Source: Streptomyces showdoensis
GTDB lineage: Bacteria > Actinomycetota > Actinomycetes > Streptomycetales > Streptomycetaceae
Direction of reading: 5' to 3'
DNA length: 64,000 bases
NCBI RefSeq assembly: GCF_039535475.1
Contig: NZ_BAAAXG010000026.1
Location: forward strand, 3,963,501-4,027,500
Shown here: one piece after another, positions 26,103 to 37,658 of the stretch
How positions within the stretch are numbered: position 1 is the first letter of the stretch
Layout of the letters: each line of letters starts with the position of its first letter
Notes under the pieces: model-generated
The model's input: the letters and a program-made list of their open reading frames with translations, nothing else
Told to the model about the DNA's origin: nothing
The model's database searches: none
Position numbers and translations under genes: made by a program

Positions 26103-26900
26103 ATGAGCACGGATGCATCGCAGGACCGGCAGGACTGGCAGCACTGGCACGAGCAGCGGGACGCGGCGGTCGCCTCGGCCTACGGACCGCTCTCGCTGAC
26201 GGGTACGTACTGGCTCTCGGACTTCCCGGAGGGGCGAATTCCGGCCGTTCCCGGTGAGTGGCGCGCGGAGGACGACGAGGTGGTCCTGACCGCCGGCGCC
26301 GAGGACGCGGTCACGGTGGACGGGAAGCCGCTGATCGGCAGCGTCCGGCTCACCGCCGACCACGGCCCGATCCACGAGTCCCGGGCCGAGTCGGCCGGCC
26401 GCCGGCTGGTCGTGCTGCGCCGCGAAGGGGAGTGGGCGGTACGGGACTTCGACCCCGAGTCGGAGGCCCGGCGCGCCTTCCGGGGCATCGAGGCCACCCC
26501 GTACGACGAGGCGTGGGTGCGGCCCGGAGTGTTCCGTCCGTACGGCGAGGACCGGCACGTCCGGGTGGAGAACGCGGACGGCAAGGAGCGCGGTCTCGGT
26601 CTCGCCGGTGAGCTGGTCTTCGACCTGCACGGCGCCGAGCACAGCCTCCAGGTGGCCGTGGAGGAGGACGGCACGCTCTGGGCGGTCTTCGCGGACGCCA
26701 CCAGCGGGCGGGACAGCTACCGCTTCCGCTTCCTGCGGCCGCCGGCCCCGGCGGCGGACGGTTCGGTGACCGTGGACCTCAACCGGGCGCTGCTGCCGCC
26801 CTGCGCGTTCGCCGCGCACTTCATCTGCCCCTTCCCGCCGCCGGGCAACACGCTGGACACGGCGGTCGCGGCGGGGGAGCGGCGGCTGATCGGGAGCTGA
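26103..26900 (+). CDS. DUF1684-family protein
   Basis: Cytosolic-looking 265-aa protein of the DUF1684 family, whose signature is visible as VTVDLNRALLPPCAFAAHF followed by CPFPPPGNTL and AGERR. The N-terminal half (DWQHWHEQRDAAVASAYGPL, TGTYWLSDF) is also typical. Its biochemical role is not known to me. The start is ATG 26103 with GGAAAGG upstream; the in-frame ATG at 26085 is probably not used. It lies 25 nt behind the binding protein and before a strong terminator, so it is the last gene of the transport operon. Confidence 0.87.
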   Translation: MSTDASQDRQDWQHWHEQRDAAVASAYGPLSLTGTYWLSDFPEGRIPAVPGEWRAEDDEVVLTAGAEDAVTVDGKPLIGSVRLTADHGPIHESRAESAGRRLVVLRREGEWAVRDFDPESEARRAFRGIEATPYDEAWVRPGVFRPYGEDRHVRVENADGKERGLGLAGELVFDLHGAEHSLQVAVEEDGTLWAVFADATSGRDSYRFRFLRPPAPAADGSVTVDLNRALLPPCAFAAHFICPFPPPGNTLDTAVAAGERRLIGS

Positions 26901-26923
26901 TCGGGGGCTGATCGGCTCCGTAC

Positions 26924-26963
26924 GGGCGGCACCCGGGGCTCCGGCTCCGGGTGCCGCCCTTTT
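26924..26963 (+). terminator. Intrinsic terminator with T-tract
   Basis: GGGCGGCACCCGG (26924-26936) pairs perfectly with 26947-26959 across a 10-nt loop and is followed by TTTT. It ends the amino-acid ABC operon. This is one of the few hairpins here with a T run. Confidence 0.88.
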
Positions 26964-27138
26964 GTGCTTCTTCAACACCCTTGGCCCACACGGCAGTTGA
27001 AGGCTGTACGGCCGAAAGGTGCCCTTGCGGCGTGAAGCCGTGCGGCCCGAGACTCCCCCACAGCGCCGGCCCAGGGCCGCGCCTCACGGGTCCGACACCC
27101 CACTGCGGACCCCCGATTCCCCTCTGGAGGAACGAGAA

Positions 27139-28038
27139 GTGAGGACCAAGCGCACCACCCCCACGAGAAACATCCGGATGCTCGCCGTCGCGACCGGTCT
27201 CGCCGCCGCCGCGGCGTTCGCCGTCCCCGCCGCGAACGCCGACTCCGCCGTCCAGGCGGGCACCTTCAGCGCCACCCAGCTCACCGCCGCGGGCGACGCC
27301 GTCCTCGCGGCCGACGTCGCGGGCACCGCCTGGCGCGTCGACCCGGCCACGAAGACGGTGGTCGTCACCGCCGACTCCACCGTCTCGCAGGCCGACATAG
27401 CCAGGATCAAGCGCCAGGCCGGCACCAACGCGGGCGCGCTGCGCATCGAGCGCACCGCCGGGAAGTTCAACAAGCTGATCTCCGGCGGCGACGCCATCTA
27501 CGCGAGCAGCTGGCGCTGCTCGCTCGGCTTCAACGTCAAGGACAGCGCGGGCAACTACTACTTCCTCACCGCGGGCCACTGCACCGACGGCGCGGGCACG
27601 TGGTGGTCCAACTCCTCCAAGACCACCGTCCTCGGCACCACGGCCGGGTCCAGCTTCCCGACCAACGACTACGGCATCGTCCGCTACACCAACACCTCGG
27701 TGACCAAGTCCGGGACGGTCGGCAGCGTCGACATCACCAGCGCCGCCAACGCCACCGTCGGCATGTCCGTCACCCGGCGCGGCTCCACCACCGGCACCCA
27801 CGGCGGCACGGTGACCGGCCTCAACGCCACCGTGAACTACGGCGGCGGCGACATCGTCTACGGCATGATCCAGACCAACGTCTGCGCCGAGCCGGGCGAC
27901 TCCGGCGGCCCGCTCTACTCGGGCAGCCGCGCCATCGGCCTCACCTCGGGCGGCAGCGGCGACTGCAGCTCCGGAGGGACGACGTTCTTCCAGCCGGTGA
28001 CCGAGGCGCTGAGCGCGTACGGGGTCAGCGTCTTCTAG
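27139..28038 (+). CDS. sprB: Secreted serine protease, streptogrisin B type
   Basis: Chymotrypsin-family (S1) extracellular protease made as a pre-pro-protein of 299 aa. GTG 27139 has Shine-Dalgarno GGAGG 8 nt upstream. The signal peptide ends around residue 34. The propeptide spans about 35-113. The mature enzyme starts [12 protein letters not shown] at residue 114, giving 186 residues, close to the 185 of streptogrisin B. The catalytic triad is visible as LTAGHC (His), TNDYGIVRY (Asp) and [12 protein letters not shown] (Ser). The mature sequence is nearly identical in pattern to S. griseus protease B. It stands alone between two terminators. Confidence 0.95.
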   Translation: MRTKRTTPTRNIRMLAVATGLAAAAAFAVPAANADSAVQAGTFSATQLTAAGDAVLAADVAGTAWRVDPATKTVVVTADSTVSQADIARIKRQAGTNAGALRIERTAGKFNKLISGGDAIYASSWRCSLGFNVKDSAGNYYFLTAGHCTDGAGTWWSNSSKTTVLGTTAGSSFPTNDYGIVRYTNTSVTKSGTVGSVDITSAANATVGMSVTRRGSTTGTHGGTVTGLNATVNYGGGDIVYGMIQTNVCAEPGDSGGPLYSGSRAIGLTSGGSGDCSSGGTTFFQPVTEALSAYGVSVF

Positions 28039-28078
28039 GCGGGACCCGCGCTCTCCCCGCGGTCTTCGCGGTCTCCTC

Positions 28079-28110
28079 GGGTGCCCTCGGCGGACGCGCC
28101 GGGGGCACCC
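28079..28110 (+). terminator. Hairpin downstream of the protease gene
   Basis: Arms 28079-28092 and 28097-28110 pair over 14 bp with one G-U and a 4-nt loop. It lies 40 bp after the sprB-like stop and just before the Rex-type operator. Confidence 0.7.
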
Positions 28111-28122
28111 CCTTCCAAGATC

Positions 28123-28140
28123 TTGTGAATCCATTCACAA
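28123..28140. promoter_or_regulatory. Rex (redox repressor) operator upstream of adhE
   Basis: A perfect palindrome TTGTGAATCCATTCACAA: 8-bp arms and a 2-nt spacer. It matches the general Rex consensus TTGTGAA-N4-TTCACAA and has one difference from the Streptomyces ROP site TGTGAAC-N3-TTCACA. It lies 121 nt before adhE. It is the most A+T-rich stretch of this intergenic region. Confidence 0.88.
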
Positions 28141-28261
28141 AAGGACTTCCGGCCCCGTCCCTCGGGTCTTTCATCGCCTCTTCTCGCAGGTCACCGGGTG
28201 TCGAATGGGAGGTGAAGGAAATCAACGGGACCACGAACGGGACCAAGAAGGAGTGCCTGCC

Positions 28262-30856
<2,595 letters not shown>

Positions 30857-30867
30857 GCGCCCCCGCA

Positions 30868-30906
30868 CGGAAGGGCCCCCGGTCACCGCGACCGGGGGCC
30901 CTTCCG
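30868..30906. terminator. Bidirectional terminator hairpin, 17-bp stem
   Basis: 30868-30884 pairs perfectly with 30890-30906 across ACCGC. It lies between the convergent adhE and DUF3533-like genes. Confidence 0.9.
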
Positions 30907-30918
30907 CGTGCCCACGAC

Positions 30919-31956
30919 CTAGGGGCGGACCTCGCCGACCTCCGCGGCGATCGGCTCCGCCCCGGGCTTGCGCTTCAGCGAGGACATCACCAGCGTGACG
31001 ACCGAGCCGACCAGTGCCCAGGAGGAGAGGATCAGCAGGGAGCCGAGGACGTCGTTGCCCTTGAAGTACGCGATCGAGCGGGCCACCCAGGTGCCCGCGC
31101 CCGGTGGCAGGGCCGGGCCGATCGCGTTCCAGAACGGCGGCAGCATCGGCAGCGGGAAGGCGCCGCCCGCGCTGGGGTTGCCCGCGACCACGATGAGCAG
31201 GATCGCCAGGCCGATGCCGACGATCCCGAAGACCGACTGCAGGGCCAGGGTGGCGGCGCCGACCGCGAAGACCACCAGGGCGCCCAGGCCCCACAGGGCG
31301 GCGACGCTGCCGGGCAGGGCGCCCAGGATCGGGCCGACGATGATCGCGCCGCCGAGGCCGCCGAGGACCGAGTAGACCGCGAGCGTCCCGAGCCGGATGA
31401 CCGCCCGTTCGAGGTTGGCGGGGCGCGAGCCGGCGCTGATCGCCAGGATCGCGGCGCAGATGTACCCGCCGACGCACCAGCCGACGACGAGGTAGAACGC
31501 GGAGAGCCCGTCGAAGTCCTTGGGGGAGGCCGGGGCCACGTCGACGGTCCGCACCGCGCGGCCCTGGGCCCCTTCGAGGGTCGTGAACATCTTCTGCAGG
31601 GTGGAGGAGAGCACGGTGCCGCCGCCGGAGGCGACGAGCAGGGTGTCCGTGCGGCCCGCCGGGTCGACGATCAGGGCCCCGTCGATGTCCCGGTTCAGGA
31701 TCTGGTCCCGGGCCGCGTCCGCGCTCGCGACCGTCCGCGGGTCGAGCGGGTCGTCCGGCAGCTTCTCCAGGCGTTCCACCAGCGGGCCCGCGACCGGCTG
31801 CGGGGCGACCACGCCGAAGGGGACGTCCCGGGGCTTGGGATCGTGCAGGGCCCCGACGTACGAGGCGATGAACAGCATCTGGAGGGCGAAGACCCCGACG
31901 ACCAGCAGGGCTGCTCGGGGGGTGACGGCGCTCTTCAGTTCGTCGACGAGGCTCAT
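30919..31956 (-). CDS. Integral membrane protein, DUF3533/ABC-2-like
   Basis: The 345-aa product has an N-terminal helix (RAALLVVGVFALQMLFIASYVGAL), then a soluble extracytoplasmic domain of about 130 residues (PFGVVAPQPVAGPLVERLEKL, DGALIVDPAGRTDTLLVASGGG). About five C-terminal helices follow (FYLVVGWCVGGYICAAILAI through LLILSSWALVGSVVTLVM). This layout matches DUF3533/YhgE-Pip-type proteins, related to ABC-2 permeases but without a dedicated ATPase nearby. The function is unknown; such proteins are linked to export or envelope stress. Transcribed alone, towards adhE. Confidence 0.75.
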   Translation of the reverse strand: MSLVDELKSAVTPRAALLVVGVFALQMLFIASYVGALHDPKPRDVPFGVVAPQPVAGPLVERLEKLPDDPLDPRTVASADAARDQILNRDIDGALIVDPAGRTDTLLVASGGGTVLSSTLQKMFTTLEGAQGRAVRTVDVAPASPKDFDGLSAFYLVVGWCVGGYICAAILAISAGSRPANLERAVIRLGTLAVYSVLGGLGGAIIVGPILGALPGSVAALWGLGALVVFAVGAATLALQSVFGIVGIGLAILLIVVAGNPSAGGAFPLPMLPPFWNAIGPALPPGAGTWVARSIAYFKGNDVLGSLLILSSWALVGSVVTLVMSSLKRKPGAEPIAAEVGEVRP

Positions 31957-32099
31957 GCCCCCCAGGCTCGACGGAGAGGGGTGTCGGCGCAGGTGGGACG
32001 GGCCCGAACGGGTTATCGCACGGGCGTTCGAAAATGAGCTACGCTGGGACCGAGGGGGGGTGGGAACGTACGTACGAATTCGATGCGGAGGTGTGGCGC

Positions 32100-35000
32100 A
32101 TGCCGGGGTTCACGCACCTGCACACCGCGTCGGGCTTCTCCCTGCGCTACGGCGCCTCCCACCCCGCCCGGCTGGCCGAACGCGCCGCGGAGCGGGGCAT
32201 GGACGCCCTCGCCCTGACCGACCGCGACACCGTCGCCGGCGTCGTCCGCTTCGCCAAGGCCTGCGCGACGGCGGGCGTCCGGCCGCTGTTCGGCGCGGAC
32301 CTGGCCTACGAGCCGGCCCCCGGCCCGCCGGACGCCGCCGCCACCGCCCGCACCTCCGCGCGGCGCGTCCCCGTACGGGGCGGCGCCTTCGTGGACGAGT
32401 CCGCGCCCCGCGCCGTCTTCCTCGCCCGCTCCCGGGCCGGCTGGGCCGAACTCTGCGCGCTCGTCACCGCCGCCCACGCCCGGGCGGGGGAGGGGCCGCC
32501 GGTGCTGCCCTGGACGGCCGACGGGCCCGCCGGCCGGGGCGGGGCGGCCGCCGGTGACGGGCTCTTCGTCCTGCTCGGGCCCGCCTCCGACGTCGGGCGC
32601 GCCCTCGTCGCCGGCCGCCCCGACCGGGCCGCCCGGCTGCTCGTGCCCTGGCGCGAGCGGTACGGGGACGCCCTGTGCCTGGAGGTCGTCCCGCACGGGC
32701 GCGCCGGCACCGGGCCCGGCTCGCTGCGGCTCGCCGCCCGTACCGTCGGCTTCGCCGCCGAGCAGGGCGTCCGGCCGGTGCTCGGCAACGAGGTGCGCTA
32801 CGCCGACCCCGGCCAGGGCCCGGTCGCCGATGTCCTCGACTCCGCCCGCCGGCTCGTCCCCGTCGACCCCCGCGGCGCCGGGCTCGACGCCGGGGAGGCC
32901 TGGCTCAAGGACCCCGACGCCATGCGGGCCGCCGCCGAGCGGACCGTCGAGGCCGCGGGCTTCCGCCGCGAGGCCGCCCACCGGCTCCTGGAGCACACCG
33001 CCGCCGTCGCCGCCGGCTGCCTGGTCGACCCCGAGGACGACCTCGGCATGGGCTCCGCGCACTTCCCCGAACCGCACCTGGTCGGCGCCGCCCACCGCAC
33101 CGCCCAGCGCGTGCTCGCCTCCCGGGCCGCCGCCGGCATGGTCCTGAAGGGGTACGAGAGGCGGCGCGGGTACTGGGACCGGATGCACCGGGAGCTGGAC
33201 GTCATCGCCCACCACGGCTTCGCCAGCTACTTCCTGACGGTCGCCCAGGTCGTCGACGACGTCCGGGGGATGGGCATCCGGGTGGCCGCCCGCGGCTCCG
33301 GCGCCGGGTCCCTCGTCAACCACCTCCTCGGCATCGCCCACGCCGACCCGGTCGAGCACGGCCTGCTGATGGAACGCTTCCTCTCCAAGCGCCGCACCGC
33401 CCTCCCCGACATCGACATCGACGTGGAGTCCGCCCGCCGCCTGGAGGTCTACCGGGCGATCCTCGGCCGCTTCGGCGCCGAGCGGGTCGCCACCGTCGCC
33501 ATGCCCGAGACCTACCGGGTCCGCCACGCGGTGCGGGACGTGGGCGCCGCCCTGTCCATGGACCCCGCCGACACCGACCGGATCGCCAAGGCCTTCCCGC
33601 ACATCCGCGCCCGGGACGCCCGCGCCGCCCTGGAGGAGCTGCCCGAACTGCGCGGGCTCAAAGCCGAACTCCAGGGGCGCGAGCGCTTCTGGGCCCTGGT
33701 CGAGGCGCTCGACGCGCTGCCCCGCGGCATCGCCATGCACCCCTGCGGAGTGCTCCTCTCGGACGCCTCGCTGCTCACCCGCACCCCCGTGATGCCCACC
33801 AGTGGCGAGGGCCTCCCCATGGCCCAGTTCGACAAGGAGGACGTCGAGGACCTCGGCCTGCTCAAGCTCGACGTCCTCGGGGTGCGGATGCAGTCCGCGA
33901 TGGCGCACGCCGTCGCCGAGGTCGGGCGCGCCACCGGCGTCCGCCCGGACATCGACGCCGTCCCGCCCGGCGACCCCGACACCTACCGGCTGATCCGCTC
34001 CACCGAGACCCTGGGCTGCTTCCAGATCGAGTCGCCCGGCCAGCGCGACCTGGTGGGCCGGCTCCAGCCGGAGACCTTCCACGACCTCGTCGTCGACATC
34101 TCGCTCTTCCGGCCGGGCCCGGTCGCCGCCGACATGGTCCGCCCCTTCATCGAGGCCCGGCACGGCCGCGCGCCCGTCCGCTACCCGCACCCCGACCTGG
34201 AGGGGACGCTGAAGGAGACCTATGGCGTCGTCGTCTTCCACGAGCAGATCATCGAGATCGTGAGCATCATGACCGGCTGCGGCCGCGACGAGGCCGACCA
34301 GGTGCGCCGCGGGCTCTCCCACCCGGAGTCGCAGGGGCGGATCAGGCTGTGGTTCGCCGAGCGGGCCGGGCACCGGGGGTACGCCGCCGACGTGGTCGCC
34401 CGCACCTGGGAGATCGTCGAGGCCTTCGGCTCGTACGGCTTCTGCAAGGCGCACGCGGTGGCCTTCGCCGTGCCGACCTACCAGTCGGCCTGGCTCAAGG
34501 CGCACCACCCGGCCGCCTTCTACGCCGGGCTGCTCACCCACGACCCCGGCATGTACCCCAAGCGGCTGCTGCTCGCGGACGCCCGGCGGCGCGGGGTGCC
34601 GGTGCTGCCGCTGGACGTGAACCGGTCGGCGGTCGCCCACCGTATCGAACTGGTGTCCGATGGTCCGGCGGTGTGGGGCCTCCGGCTCGGCCTCGCCGAC
34701 GTCCACGGCATCAGCGAGGCCGAGGGCGCCCGCATCGAGAACGGCCGGCCCTACGCCTCCCTGCTCGACTTCTGGGAGCGGGCCCGCCCGCGCAAACCCG
34801 TCGCCGAACGCCTCGCCCAGGTCGGCGCGCTCGACGCCTTCGGCGCCAACCGCCGCGACCTGCTCCTGCACCTGACCGAACTCCACCGCCTCCAGCGCGG
34901 CGCCGCCTCCTACGGCGGACAGCTCCCGCTCGCCCAGGGCAACAGGACCGCCCCCGTCGGCCTGCCCGATCTCGACGAGTCCGAACGCCTCAGCGCCGAA

Positions 35001-35591
35001 CTCGGCATCCTCGGCATGGACGCCTCCCGCCACCTCATGGACGACCAGCGGACCTTCCTGCGCGAACTCGGCGTCGTCTCCGCGCAGCGGCTGCGCTCCG
35101 CCCGGCACGGCCAGACCGTCCTGGTCGCCGGCGCCAAGGCGGCGACCCAGACCCCGCCGATCCGCTCCGGCAAGCGGGTCATCTTCACCACCCTCGACGA
35201 CGGCACCGGCCTGGTCGACCTGGCCTTCTTCGACGACTCCCACGAACGCTGCGCCCACACCGTCTTCCACTCCTGGCTGCTGCTCGTCCGGGGCGTGGTG
35301 CAGCGGCGCGGCCCGCGCAGCCTCAGCGTGGTCGGCTCCGCCGCCTGGAACCTCGCCGAACTGGCCGAACTGCGCGCGAGCGGCGGCCTGCCGGCGGTCG
35401 GCGAGCGCCTGTCCGAACAGCCGGGGGAGCCGTCCCCCGACGGGGCCGACGGCACCGGGGACACCGGACGTCGCATCACGATGTCCACCGGCTACGAGAT
35501 GAACCCCTGGGCCGACCTCCGGCCCGCCGGGGAGGGCGCCGCGACGCCGGCGCGGAAACTGTGGCACAGCAGCCCGGGGAGCGCCGGATGA
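32100..35591 (+). CDS. dnaE2: Error-prone DNA polymerase III alpha subunit DnaE2
   Basis: Replicative-type C-family polymerase used for damage-induced mutagenic synthesis, 1163 aa. The start MPGFTHLHTASGFSLRYG (ATG 32100) has GGAGGTG 6 nt upstream; a frame-open stretch to 32034 is not needed. In order: an N-terminal PHP domain (FTHLHTASGFS, LALTDRDTVAG), the polymerase palm with catalytic aspartates in LPDIDIDVES, fingers (LKLDVLGVRMQSAM), tandem HhH (YGFCKAHAVAFA) and a C-terminal OB fold (VLVAGAKAATQTPP, RVIFTTLDDGTGLVDLAFF). The stop overlaps the Y-family gene (ATGA), the usual DnaE2-ImuB partnership. I did not find a convincing LexA box upstream. Confidence 0.95.
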   Translation: MPGFTHLHTASGFSLRYGASHPARLAERAAERGMDALALTDRDTVAGVVRFAKACATAGVRPLFGADLAYEPAPGPPDAAATARTSARRVPVRGGAFVDESAPRAVFLARSRAGWAELCALVTAAHARAGEGPPVLPWTADGPAGRGGAAAGDGLFVLLGPASDVGRALVAGRPDRAARLLVPWRERYGDALCLEVVPHGRAGTGPGSLRLAARTVGFAAEQGVRPVLGNEVRYADPGQGPVADVLDSARRLVPVDPRGAGLDAGEAWLKDPDAMRAAAERTVEAAGFRREAAHRLLEHTAAVAAGCLVDPEDDLGMGSAHFPEPHLVGAAHRTAQRVLASRAAAGMVLKGYERRRGYWDRMHRELDVIAHHGFASYFLTVAQVVDDVRGMGIRVAARGSGAGSLVNHLLGIAHADPVEHGLLMERFLSKRRTALPDIDIDVESARRLEVYRAILGRFGAERVATVAMPETYRVRHAVRDVGAALSMDPADTDRIAKAFPHIRARDARAALEELPELRGLKAELQGRERFWALVEALDALPRGIAMHPCGVLLSDASLLTRTPVMPTSGEGLPMAQFDKEDVEDLGLLKLDVLGVRMQSAMAHAVAEVGRATGVRPDIDAVPPGDPDTYRLIRSTETLGCFQIESPGQRDLVGRLQPETFHDLVVDISLFRPGPVAADMVRPFIEARHGRAPVRYPHPDLEGTLKETYGVVVFHEQIIEIVSIMTGCGRDEADQVRRGLSHPESQGRIRLWFAERAGHRGYAADVVARTWEIVEAFGSYGFCKAHAVAFAVPTYQSAWLKAHHPAAFYAGLLTHDPGMYPKRLLLADARRRGVPVLPLDVNRSAVAHRIELVSDGPAVWGLRLGLADVHGISEAEGARIENGRPYASLLDFWERARPRKPVAERLAQVGALDAFGANRRDLLLHLTELHRLQRGAASYGGQLPLAQGNRTAPVGLPDLDESERLSAELGILGMDASRHLMDDQRTFLRELGVVSAQRLRSARHGQTVLVAGAKAATQTPPIRSGKRVIFTTLDDGTGLVDLAFFDDSHERCAHTVFHSWLLLVRGVVQRRGPRSLSVVGSAAWNLAELAELRASGGLPAVGERLSEQPGEPSPDGADGTGDTGRRITMSTGYEMNPWADLRPAGEGAATPARKLWHSSPGSAG

Positions 35592-36547
35592 TCCTCTGCG
35601 TACGGTTCCGGCTCGCACCGACGGGGGAGGTGATGCTCCCCCGTCTCGTCGAGCTGCTGACGGAGTTCACCCCCGTCGTCGAGGCGACCCCGCCCGGCGA
35701 GGCGCTCGCCGACGTCCGCGGCGCACTGCGCTACTTCGGCTGGAGCCCGGCCGAACTCGCCTCGGTGATCCGGGTCAGGGCGCTCGCCCTGTACGGGGTG
35801 GACTGCGTCATCGGCGCCGGGCCCAACCCCATGCTGGCCCGGATGGCGGCCCGCGAGGCCCGGCCCGGCGTCACCCTGGTCGTCGAGGACCCGGCGGAGT
35901 TCCTGCGGGACCGCCCGGTCGTCGCGCTCGACGGCGTCGGCCGCGCCACCGCCCGGACCCTCTGCGGCTACGGCCTCGACTCGGTCGGCCGGGTCGCCGA
36001 CGCGCCGCTCGCCGTGCTCCAGCGGCTCGTCGGCGCGAAGGCCGGCCGCGAGCTGTGGGAGCGGGCCCGGGGCGTCGACCGCACCCCCGTCGTCCCCGGC
36101 GAGCCCTCCCGGTCCCTCGCCGCCGAACGCTCCTTCCCGCACGACGAACTGGACCCGGCCGAGCAGCGCAGGGCCCTGCTCTCGCTCACCGAGGAGCTGG
36201 GCGCCCGGATGCGTACGGAGGGGCAGGTGTGCCGCTCCCTCGCGGTCACCGTGCGGTACGCCGACCGCAGCACGTCCGCCAGGACCCGCACCCTGCGCGA
36301 ACCGACCGCCCACTCCGCGGAGCTGACCGCCCTCGCGTACGCGGTGCACGCCTCCTTCGGCCTCCAGCGGGCCCGGGTCCGGGGGATCGCCCTGCGCGCC
36401 GAGGGGCTGGGGCCGGCCGAGGCGGCCGCGCACCAGCTGACCTTCGACCCGGCGGACGACAAGGCCCGCCGGATCGAGGCGGTGGCGGACCGGGCGAGGG
36501 CGAGGTTCGGCCCGCGGGCGGTGCTGCCGGGCACGCTCGCGGCCTGA
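35588..36547 (+). CDS. Y-family DNA-polymerase-like protein, ImuB-type, probably non-catalytic
   Basis: The 319-aa product is coupled to dnaE2. It resembles the Y-family in the palm remnant, thumb (VVALDGVGRATARTLCGYGLDSVGRV) and little finger (SRSLAAERSFPHDELDP, LSLTEELGARMRTEGQ). The finger region is shortened. The metal-binding residues are lost: the first palm motif reads CVRFR where active enzymes have two Asp, and the SIDE motif reads TPPGEALAD. It is therefore likely an adaptor, as mycobacterial ImuB is. Near the C-terminus, HQLTFD could be a degenerate clamp-binding motif. Homologues next to dnaE2 in other Streptomyces are often labelled DinB. No imuA' gene is adjacent. Confidence 0.82.
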   Translation: MILCVRFRLAPTGEVMLPRLVELLTEFTPVVEATPPGEALADVRGALRYFGWSPAELASVIRVRALALYGVDCVIGAGPNPMLARMAAREARPGVTLVVEDPAEFLRDRPVVALDGVGRATARTLCGYGLDSVGRVADAPLAVLQRLVGAKAGRELWERARGVDRTPVVPGEPSRSLAAERSFPHDELDPAEQRRALLSLTEELGARMRTEGQVCRSLAVTVRYADRSTSARTRTLREPTAHSAELTALAYAVHASFGLQRARVRGIALRAEGLGPAEAAAHQLTFDPADDKARRIEAVADRARARFGPRAVLPGTLAA

Positions 36548-36726
36548 GAGACCTCGGGCGCGGGGCACCCGGCGGGGACACGCCAGTTTTTACCGACGCG
36601 TAACTTCCCAGTCGACGCTACCCGTGCGTAGCTTGACGGAAGCGCATCCCCACTTGTGGTCCGGACCGCAGGGCGTACAGCAACGCACCCTTCGAGTTTC
36701 CCCTTGAGCCGCAAGGAGACCGCCCG

Positions 36727-37614
36727 ATGCTGCCCCGGACCCCCCGCACCCCCCGGCCCCTCTGGAAGCACGCCCTCAGAACCCTGGCCGTGCTCCTGCT
36801 GACCGCCGCCGCCACCCTCGCCCCCACCGCCGCCGCGCAGGCCGGCACGGCCCCCAGCAGGGGCTGGAACGACTTCTCCTGCAAGCCCTCGGCCGCGCAC
36901 CCCCGCCCCGTCGTCCTCGTCCACGGCACCTTCGGCAACGCCGTCGACAACTGGCTGGGCCTGGCGCCGTACCTGGTCGACCGCGGGTACTGCGTCTTCT
37001 CCCTCGACTACGGGCAGCTGCCCGGCGTGCCGTTCTTCCACGGCCTCGGCCCCGTCGACAAGTCCGCCGAACAGCTCGACGCGTACGTCGACCGGGTCCT
37101 CGCCGCCACCGGCGCCGCCGAGGCCGACCTCGTCGGGCACTCGCAGGGCGGCATGATGCCCCGCTACTACCTGAAGTTCCTCGGCGGCGCGGCGAAGGTC
37201 AACGCGCTCGTCGGCATCGCGCCGGACAACCACGGCACCACCCTCAACGGCCTCACCAAGCTGCTGCCGTACTTCCCGGGCGCCGAGGACCTGCTGTCCG
37301 CGTCGACCCCGGGACTCGCCGACCAGATCGCCGGCTCGCCGCTGCTCACCAAGCTCAACGCGGGCGGCGACACCGTGCCCGGCGTGCGCTACACGGTCAT
37401 CGCGACCCGGTACGACGAGGTCGTCACCCCGTACCGCTCCGGCTTCCTCAGCGGACCGGACGTCGACAACATCGTGCTCCAGGACCTGTGCGCCCTCGAC
37501 CTGTCGGAGCACGTGGCGATCGGCACCGTGGACCGGGTCGTCATGCACGAGGTGAACAACGCCCTCGACCCGGCCCACGCGACCCCGACCACCTGCCTCT
37601 CCGCGATCGGCTGA
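36727..37614 (+). CDS. Secreted triacylglycerol lipase/esterase (alpha/beta hydrolase)
   Basis: Extracellular lipase, 295 aa, of the EstA/LipA (PF01674-like) family. ATG 36727 has AAGGAG 9 nt upstream. The signal peptide, about residues 1-40, ends AAAQA-GTAPS. The catalytic serine lies in GHSQGGMMPRYYLKFLGG, with the oxyanion stretch VVLVHGTFGN, the Asp in VIATRYDEVVTPYRS and the His in LSEHVAIGTVDRVV. From memory it corresponds to the lipase SCO1735. Cysteines C55, C-YCVF, C-LCAL and C-TTCLS probably form disulfides. It converges on the AA10 oxygenase gene. Confidence 0.92.
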   Translation: MLPRTPRTPRPLWKHALRTLAVLLLTAAATLAPTAAAQAGTAPSRGWNDFSCKPSAAHPRPVVLVHGTFGNAVDNWLGLAPYLVDRGYCVFSLDYGQLPGVPFFHGLGPVDKSAEQLDAYVDRVLAATGAAEADLVGHSQGGMMPRYYLKFLGGAAKVNALVGIAPDNHGTTLNGLTKLLPYFPGAEDLLSASTPGLADQIAGSPLLTKLNAGGDTVPGVRYTVIATRYDEVVTPYRSGFLSGPDVDNIVLQDLCALDLSEHVAIGTVDRVVMHEVNNALDPAHATPTTCLSAIG

Positions 37615-37658
37615 AGCATCGGCTCACCGATCGGCGCACAGGTCGGCCGACGTGTCGG

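Noticed and set aside
32013..35618. 1201-codon antisense ORF opposite dnaE2
   Set aside because: Long open antisense frames are expected in over 70 percent G+C DNA; the product is low-complexity and DnaE2 is unmistakable.
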